A DNA stretch of 64,000 nucleotides from CBDBLK01 sp965215445 (GTDB taxonomy: Bacteria > Bdellovibrionota > Bacteriovoracia > Bacteriovoracales > Bacteriovoracaceae), in assembly GCA_965215445.1 (NCBI GenBank), contig CBDCDT010000002.1:1302001-1366000 (forward strand). Direction: 5' to 3'. Every line of letters begins with the position of its first letter. Positions within the stretch are counted from its first letter, which is position 1. This document shows positions 50,833 through 58,332 of this stretch, one piece after another. Both the position numbers and the translations under genes were made by a program. The notes under the pieces are model-generated. The model saw only the letters and a program-made list of their open reading frames with translations, searched no databases and was not told where the DNA came from.

Positions 50833-51874
50833 TTGGCAACGGGAACTGGCCCAGACGGTGCGCTCTTACAGCGAACTTGAGCGCTGTTTGGGGTTGCGTT
50901 TGCCCAGACCCGCCACTGACTATCCCCAACCACTTTTTATTCCCCGTCGCTTGATTGAACCCATAAAGAGAGGTGGCCCGGATTCAGCGCTGTGGAGGCA
51001 GTTTGTTCCCCACGCAGATGAATTCGACGAGAAACTTTGTAGTGTGGGATTGGATGACCCCATCGGAGATCAAGATTTCGCCCGTGGTTCATCACTGGTT
51101 CACCGCTATAAAAACCGCGCTTTGTGGATGCCGACTTCCATCTGCCCTGTCCAGTGCCGCTATTGTTTTAGAAAAAACGAACTTCACCAGAAGGCCTGGC
51201 CTTCTCTGGATTTCAAAAAGGATTTGACCTATCTTGCTACCCATCCCGAAATTGAAGAGGTGATTTTTAGCGGGGGCGACCCTCTCATTCTCTCAAACCG
51301 TAAATTGGCCCAGACCACCGACGCTTTGGTGGGGATTCAGGCGATTAAGCGGCTGCGTTTCCACACCCGCACGCCGATCGTGCTTCCCTCGCGGATGGAG
51401 ACGCGCCTTTTGCGCTTTCTGGAAACACTTGCTTCAAGATTTACCGTGAGTTTGGTGGTTCACTGCAACCACCTTGCGGAAATTGATCGAGAAGTCGAGT
51501 GCGCTTTGAAAGCGTTGCGCCCGCTGCCCATCCATGTGATGTCCCAGTCGGTTTTACTCAAAGGTGTCAACGACAACCCTTCCGATTTGGTGGCGCTTTT
51601 TTGCGGACTTTCGGATATGGGAGTGCGCCCCTACTATCTTCACCATCCCGACAGAGTTCGCGGAGGGATGCACTTTTACCTCACCCTTGAGCGTGGCCGC
51701 CAAATCTACGAGGCGGTCAAAAACAATCTTGCGGGCTGGATGCTGCCCCGCTATGTCGTCGATCTTCCAGATGGCGAAGGCAAGGCCCTCGCCTGTAATC
51801 CGGAAACTTTTGATTTTTCGGGGGGGTTGCGCGGGCGTAGTGGACGCACAGTTTCCTACCCGCAGCAAAATTGA
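50759..51874 (+). CDS. KamA/EpmB-family radical SAM aminomutase
   Basis: The protein is a PLP-dependent radical SAM enzyme of the lysine 2,3-aminomutase family. The cluster motif CPVQCRYC lies near residue 129, GGDPLIL binds SAM, and the C-terminal DLPDGEGKA carries the PLP-Lys. The N-terminus (NSKEDNWQRELAQTV) and the size resemble EpmB, which makes beta-lysine for EF-P, but the PLP motif is nearer to free-lysine mutases. No epmA or efp is in the window. A TTG at 50813 is a plausible later start that would reduce overlap with the small gene upstream. Confidence 0.85.
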   Translation: MGRFSFGVVPLGVSAGIELNSKEDNWQRELAQTVRSYSELERCLGLRLPRPATDYPQPLFIPRRLIEPIKRGGPDSALWRQFVPHADEFDEKLCSVGLDDPIGDQDFARGSSLVHRYKNRALWMPTSICPVQCRYCFRKNELHQKAWPSLDFKKDLTYLATHPEIEEVIFSGGDPLILSNRKLAQTTDALVGIQAIKRLRFHTRTPIVLPSRMETRLLRFLETLASRFTVSLVVHCNHLAEIDREVECALKALRPLPIHVMSQSVLLKGVNDNPSDLVALFCGLSDMGVRPYYLHHPDRVRGGMHFYLTLERGRQIYEAVKNNLAGWMLPRYVVDLPDGEGKALACNPETFDFSGGLRGRSGRTVSYPQQN

Positions 51875-51918
51875 CATTTGGAGAGATTCGCGCTTAAAAT
51901 TTCGCATCTCTTTAGTTA

Positions 51919-51994
51919 GCGCGTGTAGCTCAGTTGGTAGAGCGGTTGCTTGCCATGCAACAGGTCGCCCGTTCGAGTCGGGTCTCGCGCTCCA
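51919..51994 (+). tRNA. tRNA-Gly (anticodon GCC), CCA encoded
   Basis: The 76-base gene folds as a cloverleaf: acceptor GCGCGTG/CTCGCGC with one T-T mismatch at pair 6-67, D arm GCTC/GAGC, anticodon stem GTTGC/GCAAC with loop TTGCCAT, T arm GCCCG/CGGGT and loop TTCGAGT. The anticodon GCC reads GGC/GGU codons. CCA is encoded. It stands 45 bases after the KamA gene; an A/T-rich two-gene insert follows it. Confidence 0.95.
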
Positions 51995-52070
51995 TTTCTC
52001 AAAGTCCTCGAATTACTGACCGCAACGAAATGGGGGGGCGAGGGCCTTACGCCTCTCCCGTATGAAGATG

Positions 52071-52286
52071 CTATCTAACATCAATGAATAGTTTTTTGCC
52101 CATGGCATTGGCGACTTTTTCAATTGTAGACACCTTAAAATCATATTTTTTGGCAAAGAAATTAGATATTGTTGATTTGGCAATTTCATTTTCCCAACAA
52201 AATTCTTCAATAGTCTCAAAATTTTTGTCAATATACGTCTTTAATTTATAGCGCAGTGTATCCAAGGCGTCTTGATCTTTATTCAT
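52071..52286 (-). CDS. XRE-family helix-turn-helix regulator
   Basis: The 71-residue protein is little more than one Cro/CI-type HTH: ETIEEFCWENEIAKSTISNFFAKKYDFKVSTIEKVANAMG. Such proteins usually autoregulate and control a neighbour. The divergent 152-residue gene shares a 140-base intergenic region that has an 8-bp direct repeat. It lies in a low-G+C patch beside the tRNA-Gly gene. Confidence 0.8.
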   Translation of the reverse strand: MNKDQDALDTLRYKLKTYIDKNFETIEEFCWENEIAKSTISNFFAKKYDFKVSTIEKVANAMGKKLFIDVR

Positions 52287-52319
52287 GACAATATCTTATG
52301 AAAATGGTAACTATTTTGA

Positions 52320-52345
52320 GTTCCGTGTGCTGAACTTGTTCCGTG
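52320..52345. promoter_or_regulatory. Direct repeat GTTCCGTG between divergent genes
   Basis: GTTCCGTG occurs at 52320-52327 and 52338-52345, a spacing of 18 bases, close to two turns of the helix. It lies between the XRE regulator and the divergent unknown gene, the usual place for its operator. Binding is inferred. Confidence 0.35.
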
Positions 52346-52426
52346 AATAGAACTATTTTAAATTGTGATAAATTTAATTTCTTTTCACAAAAAACAGCAA
52401 AGCTTTAAAAATGGTAATAAATAAAA

Positions 52427-52885
52427 ATGCCCAGAAAAAAGAAAACTACTAAGAAAGCTAGAAAAAGGATAAGGACAAAATCTACTGGAGCTTCTTCAAG
52501 TGCCCTTCAATATCTTACACATAGAGATTATGAACTAGATTCTGAACACAAAAAAAGAATCACAAACTATAAAGAATTTCAAAAATATATCTTAAGCAAA
52601 GATGCCAAGGAAGTTAGAGAATTACTCGAAAATGGTATTCGCTTTCAGTTTGCTAATGACGGAGAAGAACCTAGTAACTTGTGTGCATATTACAATCAAG
52701 AACGTAATCAAATTGCGATAGAGGCCGATTTAAACCCTGAAACAAGACCGGGATTGGTTTTGGGCATGGCGTCTATCTTGACACATTCCTTTAATTCTCT
52801 TTTTCTTGAAATCTCAGGACTCAGAGAACCTTCGACAACATTTAAAGACTTGCAAGAGCTATTGTTGAAGATAGCTAAAAATTAA
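52427..52885 (+). CDS. Hypothetical protein with basic N-terminus
   Basis: The 152-residue product opens with a very basic stretch (MPRKKKTTKKARKRIRTK), then a soluble mixed domain (YKEFQKYILSKDAKEVREL; NQIAIEADLNPETRPGLVLG). No family is recognised. A basic N-terminus could bind nucleic acid. It is divergent from the XRE regulator and A/T-rich compared with flanking genes, which suggests a small acquired unit between tRNA-Gly and the second Fic gene. Confidence 0.65.
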   Translation: MPRKKKTTKKARKRIRTKSTGASSSALQYLTHRDYELDSEHKKRITNYKEFQKYILSKDAKEVRELLENGIRFQFANDGEEPSNLCAYYNQERNQIAIEADLNPETRPGLVLGMASILTHSFNSLFLEISGLREPSTTFKDLQELLLKIAKN

Positions 52886-52937
52886 AGTCTAGAATTTGCA
52901 AAAAGAAAACTCCTTGGCCGGGCCTTAAAGCGCGAGT

Positions 52938-52970
52938 GGCGCAAGTTTGGCGCAAGTTTGGCGCAAGTTT
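52938..52970. repeat. Three tandem 11-bp repeats
   Basis: GGCGCAAGTTT occurs three times head to tail without variation. The array abuts the TAA of the second Fic gene (52969-52971). It is G+C-rich compared with the sequence on its left. It may be a slippage product or a binding array; no stem-loop or terminator is formed. Confidence 0.8.
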
Positions 52971-54126
52971 ACGTTTGTGCTTTATGACCGAGGATATACT
53001 CCAAGCGATTGGTGGCTCCTTCTGTCTTCAAAAGATTTTTATCCAGCAAGGCCTTTAAATCCCGTTGTAGAGTCCGGCGGGGGATGGTCTTGTGGAGTTT
53101 TTGGTATTCGCTAATCGTCAGTCGGCCATGCTCGAAAACGTAATTCAAGGCATCCATTTGTCGGGCCGAAAGACCATGTTTCGCTTTTAAGACGGGCCGT
53201 TCTATGGCCCATAGTCCTTGGTGGTGGACATCTTTGAGTTGCAAGGCCAATCCCTTGGTGAAATATTCCAGCCAACATGTTATGTCCATATTCCGTTCAC
53301 GCACGTTTTGGATAGCGGTATAAAATTCTTCCCGATTGCGGTCATAGAATTGGCTGAGGGTAAAGAGACGTTTGAAATCATACCCCGTGCGATAGAGCCA
53401 GAGTGTGGAGAGAATCCTCGAAGTGCGTCCATTTCCATCTAAAAAGGGATGGATGTGAACCAATTGGAATTGTGCCATACCCGATACCAAAACCGGATGA
53501 ATATCCTTTTCTCTATCCAACCAGGCGACCAATTCTCCCATCATAATGGAAACCTGATAGGCCGGTGGGGGAGTGTAGACCACTTCGCCCGTAGATGAAT
53601 TGACGACAAAGTTTTGTATTTTTCGGTATTTGCCGGGGGCGGCGCTGCCTCCGCGTACTCCTTCCACCAGAGTTTTGTGAATCTCGCGAATCAAGACCTC
53701 ATTGATCGGCCCTCCGTCTTGCACATATTCGGAGACGAATTCAAAGGCGTTACGATAGTTTAAAAGTTCGCGGGCATCGTCTTGCCGAACTCCTTTCAAT
53801 TTTTCTCCGGCCAACAAGCGGTCGGATTGGTCTAGTGAGAGAGTGGTTCCCTCGATGTGTGTGGTGTGGTGGGCCTCCAAGAGAAAGGCCTTGGCACTTT
53901 GCTCTTGCAACCACTGTTCAGAAATATCTGCTCCTTCCAAAAACCCCCTGGCCCGTTCTATGTCGGTGAGGTGTTTTGTTATGGAGTCGGTAATGGTGAA
54001 TTTGGGTTTGAATCCTATATCAATGCCCTTCGAGAAAGCGCTCGGCGCGGATGGCGGCCATACAGCCCGAACCGGCGGCGGAGATGGCCTGGCGGTAATA
54101 GGAGTCCTGCACGTCTCCACAGGCAA
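52969..54126 (-). CDS. Fic-domain protein, class II, coupled to trxB
   Basis: The catalytic motif HPFLDGNGRTSR (226-237) and the inhibitory motif T-THI-EG (88-93) define an autoinhibited Fic enzyme, and the C-terminus is a winged helix (ISEYQKLHKTIPRRTLQRDLKALLDKNLL). Homologous Fic proteins begin near the equivalent of IGFKPKFTITDSI, which here lies at the trxB stop. The only canonical starts in frame are TTG 54126 and GTG 54120, inside trxB, which would add about 35 residues; an ATT overlapping the trxB stop is a rare alternative. Start is therefore unresolved. It differs in sequence from the Fic protein at 11068. Confidence 0.85.
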   Translation of the reverse strand: MPVETCRTPITARPSPPPVRAVWPPSAPSAFSKGIDIGFKPKFTITDSITKHLTDIERARGFLEGADISEQWLQEQSAKAFLLEAHHTTHIEGTTLSLDQSDRLLAGEKLKGVRQDDARELLNYRNAFEFVSEYVQDGGPINEVLIREIHKTLVEGVRGGSAAPGKYRKIQNFVVNSSTGEVVYTPPPAYQVSIMMGELVAWLDREKDIHPVLVSGMAQFQLVHIHPFLDGNGRTSRILSTLWLYRTGYDFKRLFTLSQFYDRNREEFYTAIQNVRERNMDITCWLEYFTKGLALQLKDVHHQGLWAIERPVLKAKHGLSARQMDALNYVFEHGRLTISEYQKLHKTIPRRTLQRDLKALLDKNLLKTEGATNRLEYILGHKAQT

Positions 54127-54952
54127 AAACGCCTTTCACGTTGGTGTCGGGGTGAGGGGGATTGGTGGGGATAATATAGCCCAGGCCATCTGTATCGACC
54201 TGCCCGCTCAAAAATTCGGTGTTAGGGCGGTGGCCGATGGCCAAAAAGAGGGCGTCAGTGGGCCTTTCCGCCACTTCCTGGGTTTGATTATTTTTGACTT
54301 TCAGGCCGGTGACTCCAGTGTCGTCGAAAAGAATTTGAGAAACTTCCGAATTCCACAAAAATTCAATTTTGGGATTGGCAAAGGCCCTTTGTTGCATGGC
54401 CTTGGAGGCCCTCAGAGTTTGGCGGCGGTGGAGGACATAAACTTGGCGGGCAAATTTGGTGAGGAAGGTGGCCTCTTCCATGGCGGTATCGCCGCCGCCT
54501 ACGACGTGGACAACTTTGTCGCGGAAGAAAAATCCATCACAGGTGGCACAAGCACTCACTCCCTTGCCGATTAGCTCCCTTTCGTGGGGAATGCCCAAGT
54601 ACATGGCGGAGGCCCCGGTGGCGATGATGAGAGTTTCCGCCTGATAGGTTTTGTCGTTGGAGAGAGTGACGGTAAAGGGGCGTTTGGAGAGTTTCACTTC
54701 CCGAACCGTTTGGGCGGAAAGGTATTCTCCTCCGAAGCGTTCGGCCTGCGCTCTCATGTCCATCATAAGCTGTGGCCCCATGACTCCCTTTGGAAAACCC
54801 GGGTAGTTTTCAACTTCTGTGGTTGTGGTCAGTTGCCCTCCGGGTTCACACCCTTCGACGACTAACGGTTCAAGGTCGGCCCTGGCGGCGTAGAGGGCGG
54901 CAGTGTATCCGGCGGGGCCTGAACCGATAATAATGACTTTTTTGGTTTGCAT
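54020..54952 (-). CDS. trxB: Thioredoxin reductase
   Basis: TrxB uses NADPH to reduce thioredoxin. The 310-residue flavoprotein has the FAD loop IIGSGPAGYTAALYAAR, redox pair CATC in SACATCDGFFF, the NADPH motif VVGGGDTAMEEA and the second FAD motif VFACGDVQDSYYRQA. Length and motifs match low-molecular-weight TrxB. It follows the 71-residue gene by 2 nt and runs into the Fic gene. Confidence 0.96.
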   Translation of the reverse strand: MQTKKVIIIGSGPAGYTAALYAARADLEPLVVEGCEPGGQLTTTTEVENYPGFPKGVMGPQLMMDMRAQAERFGGEYLSAQTVREVKLSKRPFTVTLSNDKTYQAETLIIATGASAMYLGIPHERELIGKGVSACATCDGFFFRDKVVHVVGGGDTAMEEATFLTKFARQVYVLHRRQTLRASKAMQQRAFANPKIEFLWNSEVSQILFDDTGVTGLKVKNNQTQEVAERPTDALFLAIGHRPNTEFLSGQVDTDGLGYIIPTNPPHPDTNVKGVFACGDVQDSYYRQAISAAGSGCMAAIRAERFLEGH

Positions 54953-54954
54953 CT

Positions 54955-55170
54955 TTAGGTTTCCGGGGTTTCCATCTGGGTATTTTCGCTTATCTGAGTT
55001 TCCCGCTTGATATTTTCGGGCCGGTCGTCCATTTCCGGGTGAAGTTCGTAATAGGCGGCCACGCTCACCAATTCATCGGGATTTTCCGCTTTGCGGGTGG
55101 TTTTGAAATCTTCTCCCGTCATGCTGCATTGATAGCGGAAGATTTCTCGCCTGATTCTTTTTCTGACCAC
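54955..55170 (-). CDS. Small acidic protein upstream of trxB, unknown function
   Basis: The 71-residue product starts (GTG, SD GAGGTG) with VRKRIRREIFRYQCSMTGEDFKTT and ends in an acidic tail. A single Cys is present. I do not recognise it. It ends 2 nt before the trxB start, so the two are co-transcribed. The 156 bases upstream hold no further gene. Confidence 0.65.
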   Translation of the reverse strand: MVRKRIRREIFRYQCSMTGEDFKTTRKAENPDELVSVAAYYELHPEMDDRPENIKRETQISENTQMETPET

Positions 55171-55326
55171 GGTTTTACACCTCAGTTTAAGAGCTTAAGA
55201 CGCACTATAGGCCATTTTTTCTGGAGCGTAAACATTTCTTGTATGAGCGGGAATTGCCCTCTGGCGGCGCTGTTGACCAATAGTGTTAAAATGGACTGAA
55301 GTGCTATAGCTGGGGAGGAAAAGGGG

Positions 55327-57003
55327 TTGAAAAGAGTCAATTTCATTGCCTTGGGAATTTTGTTCATTTTATTGGGAGGGCCGCAAGTGCTCAAGGCCCA
55401 GGATATTGATGCATTTTTAGATGGGCCTTCGATCGAGATAGACGATGAACCCATTTCTGAAATTCCGATTCCCAAAGCACCCAAGGCAAGGGTGGTTTCG
55501 AGAGCGCAAGAACCTGTTTCTTCGGATGCTGCCCTTGTCAAGATGCCGGATATGGAAGAGATCAAAATCAAAAATATCAGCAACTCCGGCCGGTCTTTGA
55601 TTGTCGATCGGGGGTCTTTGGAGGGCCTGAAGGTGGGGCAATTGGCCAGGCTCTACCTGAATCAAACCGAGAGTGAGGATGGAAAGACTTATCCCTATGT
55701 CGCCGAGGCCGAGATTGTTAAAGTTCATCGCAATTATAGTTTTTGGATATTGAGGGATATAGAGCAACGCTCTGTCATCAAACCCGGTCAGCGCTTGCTT
55801 GCCTTGAGAAGAGAGCGGCCTTTTGGGGTGTCCTACAAAAACCGCCACGTTCAGCGAGTGGCGCTGGAAAATGATTCCGACGAATTAACTTCGGAAAGAG
55901 AGGGAGAATACCAGGCGGTGGAGGAATTGGTGGAGACTCCGCCACTGCGGGATCACGACATGCAAACTCAAACTCAAACCACTTGGAAGTCGCAAGGAGA
56001 GGAATTTGATGAAGGGTATCGGCAAGAGCGTCCGGTTTTTTTTACAGGCCCAGCAGTGCCGCCGGGAAATCTCGAACCCTTAAAGAGCGAACATGAAAAG
56101 GCCATGTGGCGCTATACCGCCCAGTCGAGCGTGGATAAAGTTAACCGCCTCCCCTTGGGATTGAAGCACTATTACAACGATTTTCTGGGCCGTCCCGAAA
56201 ACCAGAGCGCGGGTGAAACCCACAGTTTTTCCCAGCAATCTTTGGGGCCGGATCAATATGGCAGATATGGCATGGCCTTGGAGGCGATAGAACAAATCGA
56301 ATCCGAAGGGCTGGACTTTTCGGCGGACATGGAGGACTCGGAGTTGAGGCGCTTTCTCGTCCGTTCGGGAATCAAGGCCGAATTGGAGCGGCAAAAACAG
56401 GCCTTTTTTAAAAAAAGTGGGCCTAATGTCAATTTAAGTTATTTTTCTTCTCTCACTGCGCACACCACTAGCGAAGATGAAGATCAACAAGGTTTCGGCA
56501 GCTCTTTTGCTTTAGGTTTTGAATACCCACTGGGAAATTCGGTTGCTGCTTTGGGGAATTATTCACTTCAAGGGGGAATTTTTCTGGGTAGCAATTTTTA
56601 CGATGTAGGGGGAGTCAATGCCCTTTTTGGAGAGCAGAGTTTGGGGTTTTACGGGCGCTGGTACTTTCGCAATTCCCCCAATTTTATCAAACACTTTATG
56701 CCCTATGCGGGACTGGGTTGGCGTTGGGGAACGTCCAGTATTGCCGACGCCGATTTTGATGTGGTTCCCGAAACTCTCAATTACGTTTTTATCGCTCTTC
56801 CCAGTATTCATTTGGGAGTCAAATACCGCTTTCAGGCGGGGGATGAAGAGTGGAATCGGACGGGATTGGGGTTGGGGGTGGATTTTCAAATGCAATACGA
56901 GAAAATGAGCTTTGAAAACATAGAAGTTCCCAGCGAGGAAATCTACACCCAGTTTGAGACTAATCATTTGAGTTTGGGTTTTGGTGTGAACATTTATTTT
57001 TGA
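55327..57003 (+). CDS. Exported protein with C-terminal beta-barrel, unknown function
   Basis: The 558-residue protein has a signal peptide (MKRVNFIALGILFILLGGPQVLKAQ), a small beta domain at about residues 85-160 (SNSGRSLIVDRGSLEGLKVGQL), a charged linker region and a C-terminal part (about 370-558) of amphipathic strands ending in VNIYF, the terminal Phe typical of outer-membrane barrels. The TTG start at 55327 has a strong SD (GGGGAGG). It shares architecture with the next gene, two bases away. An outer-membrane location is inferred. Confidence 0.8.
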   Translation: MKRVNFIALGILFILLGGPQVLKAQDIDAFLDGPSIEIDDEPISEIPIPKAPKARVVSRAQEPVSSDAALVKMPDMEEIKIKNISNSGRSLIVDRGSLEGLKVGQLARLYLNQTESEDGKTYPYVAEAEIVKVHRNYSFWILRDIEQRSVIKPGQRLLALRRERPFGVSYKNRHVQRVALENDSDELTSEREGEYQAVEELVETPPLRDHDMQTQTQTTWKSQGEEFDEGYRQERPVFFTGPAVPPGNLEPLKSEHEKAMWRYTAQSSVDKVNRLPLGLKHYYNDFLGRPENQSAGETHSFSQQSLGPDQYGRYGMALEAIEQIESEGLDFSADMEDSELRRFLVRSGIKAELERQKQAFFKKSGPNVNLSYFSSLTAHTTSEDEDQQGFGSSFALGFEYPLGNSVAALGNYSLQGGIFLGSNFYDVGGVNALFGEQSLGFYGRWYFRNSPNFIKHFMPYAGLGWRWGTSSIADADFDVVPETLNYVFIALPSIHLGVKYRFQAGDEEWNRTGLGLGVDFQMQYEKMSFENIEVPSEEIYTQFETNHLSLGFGVNIYF

Positions 57004-57013
57004 GGTGAAAACT

Positions 57014-58123
57014 ATGAAAAAATTCATTTTAACCATCGGCAGTGCTTTGGTTTCAGTTTTGAGCTTGTATGCCTTGGAAGTCGATGAAAAATTGACTACC
57101 AGATTCTTGAAGGTTTCCAATTCCAAAAAAACGGCGCTTTTAAACCGCGGCCTTGAAGATGGGTTGGTGGTGGGGGATCACGCCAAATTTTTTCTCACCA
57201 CTGGAGTTATTGCCAGGGGAATGGTGATTAAGGCCTCTCCCACCCGCTCGGTTTGGTCGCTCTACCGCATCATAGATGGCAATAGCATTTTTTCCGACAA
57301 GGTGGTCAATATTAAAATTTCCCATCCTCTCAAAGTGACTGAAGATGCCAGTAAAAGTTTTAAAATTCCCGAGGGGGGAGTTCCCACGGGGGTCGAAGTT
57401 GTCAGCAGTGGTGAAGAAGCGGAACAAAATGCTGCGGAAGACCTTTTGCTTGACGCACAGGGAATCGAGACCACGCCCGGGGCAGTTGCGCCCTCGGAGG
57501 GTTTTCTCGTCGACAATGTAGAGCAAAGCGGCGTGGATGAAAACCGGACTTGGGAAGTTTTTGGTCTGCTTCACTGGGGCCAGTTGAGTTCCCAAATTGA
57601 TTCCGATACCAGTCCCTCCTTAATCACCAATTCTGCCGACTTGGGCCAATCGGTGGGGTTTGAAAAATATTTTAGCTTTGCGCCCCATAGTGTTTTACGC
57701 AATGTTTCAATAAAGGCCATTCTCAACTACAACAGTACCGAGGCCCAGGCGCTGGGGGGTGAAGTCGTCTCTCAATCCGTGCTGGAGTATGGGGGCGGGA
57801 TTTCCTGGCACTTTATGGCCGATCCCTTGAGTTATCAGAGCCTGATTGGTTTAGTAGGTTTGGATTTGGGAGTGGGGCGCACCACTAACGCTAATGGTAA
57901 TTCTCAAGTCCAAAGTTTGCAGGAATTGGTGGGTAGTTCCCAGTTTGCCAGTTTTGGTGCCGGCCTGAAATACTATCTTCCAGAAGGGGTGGGGATGCGT
58001 GTTTTCCTCTCCTATTATCGCCGCAAAGAATCTTATCTTTTGGAGGCAGAGGGAGAAGGATTTAATTATTCCAAAACTTTGACCGGTCCTCGCCTGCAAC
58101 TTGGCATTTCTTATCGTTGGTAG
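57014..58123 (+). CDS. Exported beta-barrel protein related to its upstream neighbour
   Basis: The product of 369 residues has a signal peptide (MKKFILTIGSALVSVLSLYA), a small N-terminal domain (NSKKTALLNRGLEDGLVVGD) that aligns with the SNSGRSLIVDRGSLEGLKVGQ segment of the gene before it, a linker, and a C-terminal barrel-like region ending LQLGISYRW, with the aromatic last residue of outer-membrane proteins. ATG 57014 follows AGGTG; a GTG three codons earlier is possible. It is probably co-transcribed with the upstream gene. Confidence 0.8.
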   Translation: MKKFILTIGSALVSVLSLYALEVDEKLTTRFLKVSNSKKTALLNRGLEDGLVVGDHAKFFLTTGVIARGMVIKASPTRSVWSLYRIIDGNSIFSDKVVNIKISHPLKVTEDASKSFKIPEGGVPTGVEVVSSGEEAEQNAAEDLLLDAQGIETTPGAVAPSEGFLVDNVEQSGVDENRTWEVFGLLHWGQLSSQIDSDTSPSLITNSADLGQSVGFEKYFSFAPHSVLRNVSIKAILNYNSTEAQALGGEVVSQSVLEYGGGISWHFMADPLSYQSLIGLVGLDLGVGRTTNANGNSQVQSLQELVGSSQFASFGAGLKYYLPEGVGMRVFLSYYRRKESYLLEAEGEGFNYSKTLTGPRLQLGISYRW

Positions 58124-58169
58124 ATTGTGCTAGGATAAAACACAAAAGACAACGAAGGATGGAAAAAAC

Positions 58170-58289
58170 ATGAATTGGAGTTTTTTTGTAGCACTGGTTT
58201 TGATTGGAAGTTGGATTCTTTTGCCTTTGGGCATGGTCATCGCATTGACTCAGTTCGACGACGACCAAATGGGTGAATCGCATCACTAA
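58170..58289 (+). CDS. 39-residue single-helix membrane protein
   Basis: ATG at 58170, after AAGGATGGA, opens a 39-codon frame encoding MNWSFFVALVLIGSWILLPL followed by a short acidic, His-ending tail (QFDDDQMGESHH). One membrane helix with a negative C-terminus is clear. It fills the 209-base gap between the barrel gene and the FHA gene. No family is recognised. Confidence 0.5.
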   Translation: MNWSFFVALVLIGSWILLPLGMVIALTQFDDDQMGESHH

Positions 58290-58332
58290 GGTGCGCGTCC
58301 TCTACGGGCGATAATTTCCGAAGAGAAAGGCC

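Noticed and set aside
52926..52936. AGCGCGAG near 52929 as a right-hand attachment site matching the tRNA-Gly end
   Set aside because: Only 8 bp match the reverse complement of the tRNA 3' region and no integrase is present.
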